Assembly (NCBI GenBank): GCA_964404095.1
Contig: CAYOIN010000021.1
Location: 1 to 16,607 of the forward strand
Direction: 5' to 3'
Origin: CAZLQR01 sp964404095
GTDB lineage: Bacteria; Patescibacteriota; Microgenomatia; UBA1406; GWC2-37-13
Length of the DNA stretch: 16,607 bases
In this document: piece by piece, positions 5,915 to 13,923 of the stretch
Position numbering within the stretch: position 1 is the stretch's first letter
Layout of the letters: each line of letters begins with the position of its first letter
Program-made: the position numbers and the translations under genes
Notes under the pieces: model-generated
What the model was told of the DNA's origin: nothing
Databases searched by the model: none
Seen by the model: the letters and a program-made list of their open reading frames with translations, nothing else

Positions 5915-8041
5915 ATGAAGTTTAATCCACTCGCACTCTTTTCAAAACAACAGAAGGGCTATGTTGGGTTGTTGCTCAGAGAGCACGATGCGGTGATTAT
6001 GTATCTTCGGTTAGATGATGATACGCAGACACTCGGGATCCTCGATTCTGAAAAGTTTAAGCTCACAAACGGTCTCCAGCATCTTACAGATGACGTCGAT
6101 GACGCACTATATAAGCTTGAGGTGCGAACCAAAAAAACCTTCGATGACATCATTTTTTTTGTGTACTCTCATGCGGTGGAGTCTCGGACGCACGAGTTAA
6201 AGAAGCCACACCTTGCCGCTATCAAGTCTCTTGTGAAGAGTATGGAACTCAAGCCACTTGGATTCATCGAGGCACACGAAGCGTATCAGAAGTATATTTT
6301 TGAGCAAAAACACCAATCCTTCTCAGCGCTTGTAATCGAGTCCGATGCACCGGCTCTCTCGGTTTTTGTATACGAGGGCGGACGACTCGTTCAGCAGAGT
6401 ACCGTGGAGCGAAAACATAGCTTTCTTGCCGATCTTGCAGACATGCTTCGTGCGCTTCGCGAAGAACGTGAGCTGCCCCAACACATCTTCCTCCTCCCTT
6501 CCCACCGACCTGAAGATGGTGTTGATTTGATCGAATGTGCATGGGATCCGCAACTCTTTCCGCACGAGCCAATAACAAAGATCGTACAAGAGGATGAACT
6601 AACCCAGTGTCTCATACAGGTATTTGCAGGTCAAATTTCGGCCCCATCAACGGGAGTGGAAGTACCGGTGCAGGGTGCGGTCGAGGATATGATAGACGAA
6701 GAATCGATCGCGTACGAATCCCAACTACCTACTGAGGTCAAGCGGTCAGAGGAGACTACTGAGCGAATGGGATTCACAATCGGGGGAGAGGCAATACACG
6801 ATGCAACGCAGCATTCTGAGCCGGTTATACGACCAACCGGCCCACAGTATCTTGGTATCGTAACACAGTGGTTGAGTCATTGGCAACGAGTAGGAGTCCA
6901 ACTCTTACAGCGACTTCCGCTACCTCGGTCTCGTAAGGTTATGTTGAACATCACCGGTATTGCTGGGTTACTACTCATCGTCGCTTCGGTTGTTAGCATG
7001 GAGCTGCTGTTTCATAAGGCGACGGTGGTAGTTACGCTTCCTGCTGAAACGATCAAACTCACCCAATCCTTCTCAAGTACACAGATCCCTGTCGCATCTC
7101 GAACCATCACAAACTCGATTGAGGTCCAGACGGCAGCGACCGGGGTACGCGATATTGGCGACCCGGCAAAAGGAACTGTCACAATATTTAACAGCAGTCT
7201 GTCTGAGCAAAAAACCTTCTCAAAAGGAACCATCATCACATCCTCAAACAACCTTGCATTCACGCTCGACTCTGATGTAAAGGTTGCATCAGCATCAGGA
7301 GACGCTTCCTCAATTACCTCCGGTTCTGCTAAGGTAGGCGTTACCGCAATGGCGATCGGACCGGACTCGAACCTCACCTCAGGATCTCGATTTACGGTCG
7401 CTGAGGAGTCCTCTTCGGTGGTAATTGCAAAGAACGACACCGCCCTTTCAGGCGGTACGAAACGGCAGGTTCAGGTAGTATCTGAAAAGGATATTGAGAC
7501 TGCAGAGTCGTTGGTGAAACGGAAGGCGCAAGAGGCAGTCCAAAGTGACAGTGGCGCTCGGTCGCCGGGAGCAACGGTACTGGGAACACTTACAACTCAT
7601 GATATCACGGCAAAGACCGTCAGTAGTAAAGTGGGCGAGGGAGCCTCATCGCTCTCAATGAAGGCCAGCGTTGAGTCCCAGTATTACACTGTGAAGGATA
7701 CGGATGTAAAGAAGCGTTTGTTGGAGATTTTTGGTACGAAAAAGAAAGCAGGTCTCCGTATTACCGAAAAGCAGGTGACATATAGAATCACACAGGTGAA
7801 ACAGCGTGATGAGTCGATTACCTTGACCATCAATGCAACCGGTCATGCAGTTCTCCCGGTTACCGAGACCGAGATTGCGCAGTCTCTCGTTGTCCAGTCA
7901 GCCGATGCAGCGGTTGAGGTAGTGAAATCAAAGTTTAAAGCACTGAGCATGGAGTACTCGGTAGAGCATCCTCTTCCGGTACTTCGAAATACGATGCCGA
8001 TCATTCCTCAGAATATTACTATCAGACTACAGTATCATTAG
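5915..8041 (+). CDS. Membrane protein joining an actin-like (PilM/FtsA-like) domain and a baseplate-J-like domain
   Basis: A 708-residue protein with three parts. Residues 1 to about 240 show the layout of the actin-like fold of PilM/FtsA: an opening beta pair (KGYVGLLLREHDAVIMYLRL), a paired helix region (LTDDVDDALYKLE), and a second opening at about 136-165 (FSALVIESDAPALSVFVYEGG). The usual glycine and aspartate nucleotide-binding motifs are poor or missing. A charged, low-complexity linker (about 241-335) leads to one membrane span (about 342-366) preceded by RSRK, so the N-terminus should be cytoplasmic. The extracellular part (367-708) resembles the baseplate J/gp47-like beta domain (KGTVTIFN, KGTIITSSNNLAFTLDSD, GPDSNLTSGSRF). 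It starts 2 nt after the solute-binding gene and ends 5 nt before the sortase gene. The actin-fold assignment is my structural reading and less certain than the J-like part. Function is unknown. Confidence 0.75.
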   Translation: MKFNPLALFSKQQKGYVGLLLREHDAVIMYLRLDDDTQTLGILDSEKFKLTNGLQHLTDDVDDALYKLEVRTKKTFDDIIFFVYSHAVESRTHELKKPHLAAIKSLVKSMELKPLGFIEAHEAYQKYIFEQKHQSFSALVIESDAPALSVFVYEGGRLVQQSTVERKHSFLADLADMLRALREERELPQHIFLLPSHRPEDGVDLIECAWDPQLFPHEPITKIVQEDELTQCLIQVFAGQISAPSTGVEVPVQGAVEDMIDEESIAYESQLPTEVKRSEETTERMGFTIGGEAIHDATQHSEPVIRPTGPQYLGIVTQWLSHWQRVGVQLLQRLPLPRSRKVMLNITGIAGLLLIVASVVSMELLFHKATVVVTLPAETIKLTQSFSSTQIPVASRTITNSIEVQTAATGVRDIGDPAKGTVTIFNSSLSEQKTFSKGTIITSSNNLAFTLDSDVKVASASGDASSITSGSAKVGVTAMAIGPDSNLTSGSRFTVAEESSSVVIAKNDTALSGGTKRQVQVVSEKDIETAESLVKRKAQEAVQSDSGARSPGATVLGTLTTHDITAKTVSSKVGEGASSLSMKASVESQYYTVKDTDVKKRLLEIFGTKKKAGLRITEKQVTYRITQVKQRDESITLTINATGHAVLPVTETEIAQSLVVQSADAAVEVVKSKFKALSMEYSVEHPLPVLRNTMPIIPQNITIRLQYH

Positions 8042-8046
8042 CTCCT

Positions 8047-8799
8047 ATGGCGCTCTACCGATATGTGAAAGATACCAACCCACGCGTGCGTCGGTATGTT
8101 CAGTGGGTTTCGTATGGAGCATTAGCCTGCGGTATGCTTCTCCTGTTCTGGGCATTTTATCCCATCATTTCATTCGAGATCTACTCGCGTTTTTTTATCT
8201 CGCGCTCCATCACCTCACCAACACCACAGTCAATGGGTGAGAGTACCGAAGGGTTCAGTAAGAATATTCTGGGAAGTAGTACGAAGTACTCGAACAATCT
8301 CAGAGACTTCACACACGCAAGTATCTGGTTTCCGTCTGCTGCCAAGGTAGTGAACACCGCAGCACTTCCTTCGCAGGAGTACAGTATTGCGATTCCAAAA
8401 CTCAACATCGCAGATGCGAAGGTTCGCCTTGGAGGAGAGGACTTAACCCAGAGCTTGGTTCATTATCAACCGGTTTCACTTCCAGGAACTGTTGGGAATA
8501 CCGTAATCTTCGGTCATTCTACGCTTCCTCAGCTCTATAATCCTAAAGACTACAAGACGATCTTTACCTACCTTCCGTCGCTCTCGGAGGGGGATATCAT
8601 TCGTGTTACGGTTCAGAACACCGAGTATGAGTATCGTGTAAAAAATATGTTTGTAGTGAAACCGGATCAGGTATCGGTATTGGATCAGGTGCAAGATCGA
8701 TCGATGTTAACCCTGATCACCTGCGTTCCTCCTGGTACCTACTGGAACAGGCTCGTAGTCCGTGCCGAACTCCAGACAGGTAACAACACTTCTTTGTGA
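8047..8799 (+). CDS. Sortase (transpeptidase), class D/E-like
   Basis: A membrane-anchored cysteine transpeptidase that cleaves a C-terminal sorting motif on surface proteins and joins the product to a wall or pilin nucleophile. The 250 residues contain one membrane segment (about 20-42), a linker, and the sortase beta-barrel from about 112 (YSIAIPKLNIADAKV). The catalytic triad is H157 in NTVIFGHS, C226 in LTLITCVPPG and R235 in YWNRLVVRA, all in canonical order. It is the last gene of the three-gene operon that starts at 4476. No protein in the window ends in a clear LPxTG-like signal with membrane segment and basic tail, so its substrates must be encoded elsewhere. A TATCAT at 8033-8038 lies 8 nt before the start and might give an internal transcript, but the spacing is outside the pattern seen elsewhere. 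Confidence 0.92.
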   Translation: MALYRYVKDTNPRVRRYVQWVSYGALACGMLLLFWAFYPIISFEIYSRFFISRSITSPTPQSMGESTEGFSKNILGSSTKYSNNLRDFTHASIWFPSAAKVVNTAALPSQEYSIAIPKLNIADAKVRLGGEDLTQSLVHYQPVSLPGTVGNTVIFGHSTLPQLYNPKDYKTIFTYLPSLSEGDIIRVTVQNTEYEYRVKNMFVVKPDQVSVLDQVQDRSMLTLITCVPPGTYWNRLVVRAELQTGNNTSL

Positions 8800-8850
8800 T
8801 ACTATATCCTGATATGCAGGAGTAATCGATGCATTTTGCAACCGCCCGTC

Positions 8851-8902
8851 TAGCCTCAAATCAATAAAAATTAGCCTCGAATAGCCTTGAAAATAGCCAT
8901 AA
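8851..8902 (+). repeat. Four imperfect TAGCCTyrAA direct repeats upstream of the penicillin-binding protein
   Basis: TAGCCTCAAA (8851), TAGCCTCGAA (8872), TAGCCTTGAA (8882) and TAGCCATAA (8894) lie in direct orientation at steps of 21, 10 and 12 bp, close to whole helical turns. The third copy contains the TTGAAA -35 hexamer of the promoter. The arrangement is what one would expect of an operator array. The rest of the 122-bp intergenic region 8800-8921 shows no gene; a weak TCCTG/CAGGA hairpin near 8808-8822 has no T-tract. Confidence 0.5.
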
Positions 8903-8915
8903 TTCGTGGTATAAT
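8887..8915 (+). promoter_or_regulatory. Strong sigma-70-type promoter for the penicillin-binding protein
   Basis: TTGAAA (8887-8892), a 17-bp spacer and a perfect TATAAT (8910-8915) with a TGn extension (8907-8909). The -10 ends 6 nt before the ATG at 8922, so the message should be leaderless. This is the best promoter match in the window. Confidence 0.8.
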
Positions 8916-8921
8916 CTGCGG

Positions 8922-10920
8922 ATGAAATTGATTTACTATATCCTTTATGGATTGATCAACTTCTTTATCCTTATTGGAGATGTAACTCGATTTATCTTCA
9001 CGCTTCCATATCTGTTTGCGACCTTTCTTCTGTCGTACCTTGCGCGTGCATTGAAAAATGTTATCTCGATGGTTCGTAAACTACTGAGCTTCATTCCGGT
9101 ACCAACGCTGTCATTACCGAAGAAAAAACAGTATACGAAACTAAAACGTCAGGTGCGCCGTCGAGACTCATATGATCTTTCTTTTTTGAAACTGCGTTAC
9201 TTTGTGTATGGTTTCATTGTTGCCGGTCTCTTATCGTTGGCATACCAGTCATATGTCATCGTTCGCTCGCTTCCTTCTCCACGAAGTATCGGGAAGGTAA
9301 ACTACGCGCTCTCAACCCATCTCTACGATAGAAACGGGAAGTTGCTCTACGAGTTTTATCGAGAGCAAAACAGAACACCGATTAAGCTTGGAGAGCTACA
9401 ACCATATGTCTATCAAGCAACCATCGCTATTGAGGATAAGAATTTTTTCAATCACAACGGTGTCTCACTTATTGGTGGAGTTGGACGGGCGNNNNNNNNN
9501 NNNNNNNNNNNNNNNNNNNNNNNNNNNNNNNNNNNNNNNNNNNNNNNNNNNNNNNNNNNNNNNNNNNNNNNNNNNNNNNNNNNNNNNNNNNCCTTTTGTT
9601 AATCCAACCTTTGCGCTCAACCGACGAAACGATGTACTCAAAAAAATGCATGAACAACACTATATAACGCAGGAACAGTACCAAACTGCGAAGGGAGAGC
9701 AGCTGCCGACCTTTACACAGACCACCGCAATTCATGCTCCGCACTTTGTGTTCTATGCAAAGAGTGAGCTTGAGAAAAAATTCGGGATACGAACAGTGGA
9801 GGAGGGCGGTCTGAAGGTTTCGACATCTTTAGATCTGACAATACAGGAAGAAACACAGCGCATTCTTCAAGAAGAGTTGGCGAAGGTGGCGAGCTTGAAT
9901 GTGACCAACGGAGGCGTGATTGTTACCAAGCCATCAACTGGCGAGATTCTTGCGATGGTTGGATCATCCAACTATTTTGAAGAGCCAAACGGGGCATTTA
10001 ATGTTACAACCGCACTTCGGCAGCCGGGTAGTTCTATCAAACCCCTCATGTACGCAACGGCACTGGAACGAGGTATCACAGCAGCAACCGGCGTCGATGA
10101 TACCCCGGTTGTATTTCGCATCTCGGACACAGAGTCATATCGCCCGGTTAACTACGATGGAAAGTTTCACGGAAAGGTAAGCATTCGATCGGCTCTCGCA
10201 AATTCGTACAATATCCCTGCTGTTCGCACGCTCAACAATATTGGCATCGATCGATTTATCGATAAGGCATCATTGATGGGAATCTCTACCTGGACGAATC
10301 GAGATCGGTATGGTCTATCTCTCACACTCGGAGGTGGCGAGGTAACGATGGTCGACATGGCAAAGGCATATGGCGTGTTCGCAAACCTCGGTGCGCGAGT
10401 GGATACCGATCCGTTTATTCGCGTAACCAGCCTTGAAGAACGACCGCTCTATGAGCTTAGTTCCCGCAAGGTTCCGGTGCTGAGTGAAGGATCGGCATAT
10501 ATTATTTCTGATATTTTATCCGATAACATTGCTCGTCAACAGGCGTTTGGACCTGGATCGCAACTTGAAATTCCAGGCTATCGTGTAGCGGTTAAGACCG
10601 GTACAACCGACAGTAAAAAGGACAACTGGACGATCGGCTATACACCCGAGTTTCTTGTGGTGGTCTGGGTTGGAAACAATAATAACACCCCCATGAACCC
10701 CGCACTTGCTTCAGGAGTTACGGGAGCGGCACCGATCTGGCATCGGGTCATGGAGTATCTCCTCACCAACTATGGATCGAAAAATTCATGGTTTACCAAA
10801 CCAGAGTCGGTGATCGGAAAACCGTGCTATGCAGGAAAGGTGGAGTATTTTATTTCTGGCACAGAAAACAGTGTTACCTGTAGATTTACCGCTCCGACCC
10901 CTACACCAGCTGTTCAGTGA
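8922..10920 (+). CDS. Class A penicillin-binding protein (transglycosylase/transpeptidase), interrupted by an assembly gap
   Basis: A bifunctional peptidoglycan synthase: an N-terminal GT51 glycosyltransferase polymerises lipid II and a C-terminal transpeptidase cross-links the strands outside the membrane. Before the gap are 190 residues with an unusual N-terminus (hydrophobic 3-45, basic linker about 67-81, a second hydrophobic segment about 92-115) and the first GT51 motif AIEDKNFFNHNG with catalytic Glu171. The 100-N gap removes the remaining GT51 motifs. After it, PFVNPTFALNRRNDVLKKM resumes at the end of GT51, and the transpeptidase shows SSIK (serine at 10030-10032), SYN and KTGTT. The two parts are in different frames across the 100 Ns, which only means the gap length is a placeholder. 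Family comparison suggests about 105 residues are missing, giving some 740 in all. The stop overlaps the convergent serS stop by 7 nt. Confidence 0.93.
9492..9591. other. Assembly gap (100 N) inside the penicillin-binding protein gene
   Basis: Exactly 100 Ns, a conventional scaffold filler. Complete codons end at 9491 and begin at 9592, so the true missing length should be a multiple of three, which 100 is not. Comparison with class A enzymes suggests roughly 300 nt are absent. Confidence 0.98.
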
Positions 10921-12155
10921 GCGCTCACAATTCTTTCAAAGCCGACAAACGGCTGGAGTGCCTTTGGTATGAGTACCGATCCGTCTTCCTGTTGATGATT
11001 CTCCAGAAGCGGAATAAGAATTCGTGGAGAAGCCGCTGCAGTATCGTTCAAGGAAAAGCAGAACTCTGTTTTGTTTTCTACGGTTCGATAACGCGTATTC
11101 AGTCTTCTGAGCTGAAAATCTCCCATAATGGAGTTAGACATGGTTTCTCCATAGCCATTTCGAGAAGGCATCCAGGTCTCGGTGTCGTACTTGAGTATCT
11201 GTGGTTCCCCCATATCGCCGGTACACATTCTGAGAACGCGATACGGTAGCTCAAGTGCCTGGAGAATCTCTTCTGCGTTCTGTTGCAGGAGCTCATGCAT
11301 CTGGACGGCCTCTTCAACATTGTTTTTCATAATGACAACCTGCTCTACCTTCATAAACTCATGTACCCGATACAGACCCTTCGTGTCTTTCCCGTAGGAT
11401 CCCGCTTCTTTTCGGTAACACGGTGAGAGAGTCACATACTTCTTCGGAAGCTCCTGTTCGGTGAGTGTTTCGTTTGCATGAAACGCAGTCACCGCAACCT
11501 CTCCGGTACCGGCGAGGTATGCGTCGTCGTCATTGAGTTTATACACATCCTGTTGCCCCCAAGGAAACTGCCCTGATCCGAAGAGTGTGAACTCTTTCAC
11601 CACCGATGGAGCAGTGAGTGGGGTGAAGCCTTTCTGAATCAACTTCTGCAACGCAAACATGAGGACACCGAAATGAAGTTGCGCAAGCTGCCCTTTGAGA
11701 AAGTATCCTCTAAATCCTGAAACCTTTGATCCACGCTCCATCTCCAGGAGGCCAAGATTTTTACCCAACTCTTCATGGGACTTTGGCGTGAAGGTGAATG
11801 TCGGGGGAGTTCCCCATTTTTTAATCTCAACATTACTCGTCTCATCTCCACCTACCGGGACAACATCAAGGGGAACATTGGGGACCTGCAAAAGGAGGGG
11901 AGTAAGTTTTTCAGTGACGAGGGTCTCCTCTTGTTCTAGAGTTCTCAATTCTTCCTTAATCTGCTTACCTCGTTCGATGTCCTTACTCTTGGCTACGGTG
12001 TTTCGCTCTTGTCGCAGAAGTTGAATTTTATGATGGAGCTCTTTTCGCTGGTCATCGAGCGCGATGATTTGATCGATATCAACCACCCGATTCTTATTTT
12101 TCGCAGCTTCCTTTACTTTTTGCGTATTGTTTCGAATATAGTCTGTTGAAAGCAT
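10914..12155 (-). CDS. serS: Seryl-tRNA synthetase
   Basis: A class II aminoacyl-tRNA synthetase of 413 residues, which charges tRNA-Ser in the cytoplasm. The N-terminal helical arm (about 20-95, rich in K/E/Q heptads) contacts the long variable arm of tRNA-Ser. The catalytic domain shows the serine-binding LAGTGEVAVTAFH (about 214-226), motif 2 (SPCYRKEAGSYGKDTKGLYR, about 244-263), KYDTETWMPSR and motif 3 ending in PRILIPLLENHQ (about 377-388). In motif 3 the usual NG[ST] reads NDT, a modest departure. A TTG at 12170 would give five more residues but overlap rdgB. I prefer the ATG at 12155, 2 nt after the rdgB stop and 5 nt behind an extended -10. It is the last gene of the guaB-rdgB-serS run and ends tail to tail with the penicillin-binding protein. 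Confidence 0.96.
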   Translation of the reverse strand: MLSTDYIRNNTQKVKEAAKNKNRVVDIDQIIALDDQRKELHHKIQLLRQERNTVAKSKDIERGKQIKEELRTLEQEETLVTEKLTPLLLQVPNVPLDVVPVGGDETSNVEIKKWGTPPTFTFTPKSHEELGKNLGLLEMERGSKVSGFRGYFLKGQLAQLHFGVLMFALQKLIQKGFTPLTAPSVVKEFTLFGSGQFPWGQQDVYKLNDDDAYLAGTGEVAVTAFHANETLTEQELPKKYVTLSPCYRKEAGSYGKDTKGLYRVHEFMKVEQVVIMKNNVEEAVQMHELLQQNAEEILQALELPYRVLRMCTGDMGEPQILKYDTETWMPSRNGYGETMSNSIMGDFQLRRLNTRYRTVENKTEFCFSLNDTAAASPRILIPLLENHQQEDGSVLIPKALQPFVGFERIVSAH

Positions 12156-12157
12156 AG

Positions 12158-12769
12158 CTAATTGTACCAATTCTTTAACTGTTCGGAGAGTTGTTTAACA
12201 GCTTGGTAACGATGATTGATCACTTGATGCTCTTCTGGCGTGAGGTGAAGATAGTTTTTTTTGAACTGATCTACAATGAATACCGATCGATACGGATATC
12301 CATTCATTCTCTCCAACACCGGCGCCTCAGAAATACTGCCTCGAACCGATGCGGTACTGTGATATCGATGATCGGTTTGTGGATCTATGAAATATAGAGT
12401 TGAAACAAACTGTGCTCCACGATTTGCAGTGGGTACATTTTTCATTCTGTGAAGACAGTATTCAATCAATTCCTCGTCACTCGATGGCCTTCCGAGCCAG
12501 CGGTTGGATCGTATACCGGGCTCACCCGAAAGTGCATCTATCGAGAGACCGCCGTCATCAGCGAGCGTCGGGATATCAGAGAGCTTCGCATAGTACTCTG
12601 CCTTGAGTTGTGCATTTTCTAGAAACGTTGTACCGATTTCAGATGGTGCGGTAAGTATTCCGAGCGCTGAGAGTGATATGATTTCGATCGTTGGAAGTAA
12701 TTGATGGATCATCTCACTGAGTTCCTGTAGTTTTGCGGGATTATGAGTGGCAACGAGGATCTTTTTCAC
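12158..12769 (-). CDS. rdgB: Non-canonical purine NTP pyrophosphatase (ITP/XTP/dITP; HAM1/RdgB family)
   Basis: Hydrolyses ITP, dITP and XTP to monophosphate and pyrophosphate, keeping deaminated purines out of RNA and DNA. At 203 residues it has the usual family length. Motifs are the N-terminal substrate loop ATHNPAKLQE (7-16), GTTFLENAQLKA (about 46-57), and the strongly conserved LADDGGLSIDALSGEPGIRS (69-88) carrying the metal-linked aspartates. The C-terminal base-binding segment reads INHRYQAVKQL. The usual GYPFDPIF segment is GYPYRSVF here, a moderate change. It starts with GTG, 3 nt after the guaB stop. A weak -10 (TACACT, 12781-12776) ends 6 nt before it. Pairing with guaB makes sense because IMP and XMP are the precursors of the nucleotides it destroys. 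Confidence 0.94.
   Translation of the reverse strand: MKKILVATHNPAKLQELSEMIHQLLPTIEIISLSALGILTAPSEIGTTFLENAQLKAEYYAKLSDIPTLADDGGLSIDALSGEPGIRSNRWLGRPSSDEELIEYCLHRMKNVPTANRGAQFVSTLYFIDPQTDHRYHSTASVRGSISEAPVLERMNGYPYRSVFIVDQFKKNYLHLTPEEHQVINHRYQAVKQLSEQLKNWYN
12161..12169 (-). promoter_or_regulatory. Extended -10 (TGG-TACAAT) for a leaderless serS transcript
   Basis: On the minus strand TGG (12169-12167) and TACAAT (12166-12161) lie within the last codons of rdgB and end 5 nt before the serS ATG at 12155. No -35 is obvious. This would let serS be transcribed independently of guaB and rdgB. Confidence 0.55.
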
Positions 12770-12772
12770 GGT

Positions 12773-13918
12773 TTAAGTGTAGCTTTCTCCCGGATTCGTT
12801 ACAAGGATATTATGCGGATGACTTTCGGTCAGTGATGCTTGGGTAATCCGCATAAACCGAGCTCTTTTTTGGAGTTCTGCCACTGTCTGAACGCCGACAT
12901 AGTACATTCCGGACTTAACTCCTCCAATTGCCTGATCAAGTAAGTCCTTCACCGTACCCTTTACCGGAACCAATCCCTCCACACCCTCTGCCACAAGCAC
13001 CTTGTCTCCGTAGCTTTTTCCATGAAACTCATCCTCTGACTTAATCTTTGCTCCATCTCTCATCGCACCAACCGACCCCATCCCACGATAGCTTTTGAAG
13101 AGGTATGTCTTTCTTGGCTTGGATCCGATAATACTCTTAAATCGAGCCGGGATATGATCAGGGGTAAGGTGAAATAGTTTTCCAGGGGCCTCCGCACACG
13201 AAGCAAAGAAGCTTCCCATCATGCAACAGGCGGCACCTGCAGCGAGTGCCTTTGTCATATCTCCAGAGTATTTGATTCCTCCATCTGCAATAATCGGAGT
13301 TTTTGTTTTTTTTGCTGCTTTTGAAACTTCGATGAGTGCGGTGATCTGTGGTACACCCATTCCCGATACGATCCGCGTAGTACAGATCGCTCCTGGCCCC
13401 ATTCCTACCCGAAGACAGTCTGCGCCTGCAGTAATGAGAGCTTGTGCACCTTCGTACGTTGCTATGTTTCCCGCCATGACGTCGAGTCGTGGATACCTTC
13501 GTTTGATTGAACGAAGAACCTGGATAAGAGACTTGGTGTATCCATGCGCACTGTCAAGGCAGATAAGATCCACGCCAGCGGCAACAAGCGCTTGTATTCG
13601 TTCTTCATATCCATGACCTACTCCAATTGCTGCACCGACCTTGATCGACCTTTTCGTAACCTGTTTCACTTCATCCGCTTGCTGTGCGACGGTTAGATTT
13701 CGGTGAATGATTCCGAGACCTCCGAGTTCACCGAGTCGAATTGCAAGAGCACTTTCGGTAACGGTATCCATCGGTGCTGAAATAAAGGGAATATCGAGAG
13801 TTATTTTTTTTGTAAGCCTTGTTTTAAGGGAGATTGTCGACCGATCGAAGTCGCTGTATCCGGGAACGAGCAGTACATCGTCGAAGGTGATGCCGGTTTC
13901 AACTGAGTGGAGGACCAT
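12773..13918 (-). CDS. guaB: IMP dehydrogenase lacking CBS domains
   Basis: Oxidises IMP to XMP with NAD+, the committed step to guanine nucleotides. The protein has 381 residues against about 485 for typical enzymes. The sequence passes directly from the first barrel strands (GGLGIIHRNLTVAQQADEV, 66-84) to SIKVGAAIGV (91-100), where the paired CBS regulatory domains normally sit. The catalytic core is intact: GPGAICTTRIVSG with Cys179, IIADGGIKYSGDM for IMP phosphate, YRGMGSVGAM and the flap segment VAEGVEGLVPVKG. GMP reductase is less likely because the flap and the length fit IMPDH better. It leads the guaB-rdgB-serS run behind a clear leaderless-type promoter and is divergent from pyrB by 86 bp. 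Without CBS domains, allosteric control by adenine or guanine nucleotides should be absent. Confidence 0.94.
   Translation of the reverse strand: MVLHSVETGITFDDVLLVPGYSDFDRSTISLKTRLTKKITLDIPFISAPMDTVTESALAIRLGELGGLGIIHRNLTVAQQADEVKQVTKRSIKVGAAIGVGHGYEERIQALVAAGVDLICLDSAHGYTKSLIQVLRSIKRRYPRLDVMAGNIATYEGAQALITAGADCLRVGMGPGAICTTRIVSGMGVPQITALIEVSKAAKKTKTPIIADGGIKYSGDMTKALAAGAACCMMGSFFASCAEAPGKLFHLTPDHIPARFKSIIGSKPRKTYLFKSYRGMGSVGAMRDGAKIKSEDEFHGKSYGDKVLVAEGVEGLVPVKGTVKDLLDQAIGGVKSGMYYVGVQTVAELQKRARFMRITQASLTESHPHNILVTNPGESYT
12776..12781 (-). promoter_or_regulatory. Weak -10-like box (TACACT) upstream of rdgB
   Basis: Four of six consensus positions match, and the box ends 6 nt before the GTG start at 12769, within the last codons of guaB. 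Alone it would not be called; it is listed because its position repeats that of the other start-proximal boxes. Confidence 0.3.
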
Positions 13919-13923
13919 AGTAC

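Noticed and set aside
7012..7440. 142-codon open frame on the minus strand
   Set aside because: It is antisense to the conserved baseplate-J-like region, has no recognisable family, promoter or operon logic, and is best explained by the codon pattern of the plus-strand gene.
8808..8822. TCCTG/CAGGA hairpin as terminator of the sortase operon
   Set aside because: The stem is only 5 bp and no T-tract follows.
8830..8868. Possible 12-residue leader peptide upstream of the penicillin-binding protein
   Set aside because: It has no initiation signal, no attenuator hairpins follow, and the promoter of the downstream gene lies after it.
13221..13616. 131-codon open frame on the plus strand
   Set aside because: It is antisense to the catalytic core of guaB; its cysteine/alanine/proline-rich product resembles no family.
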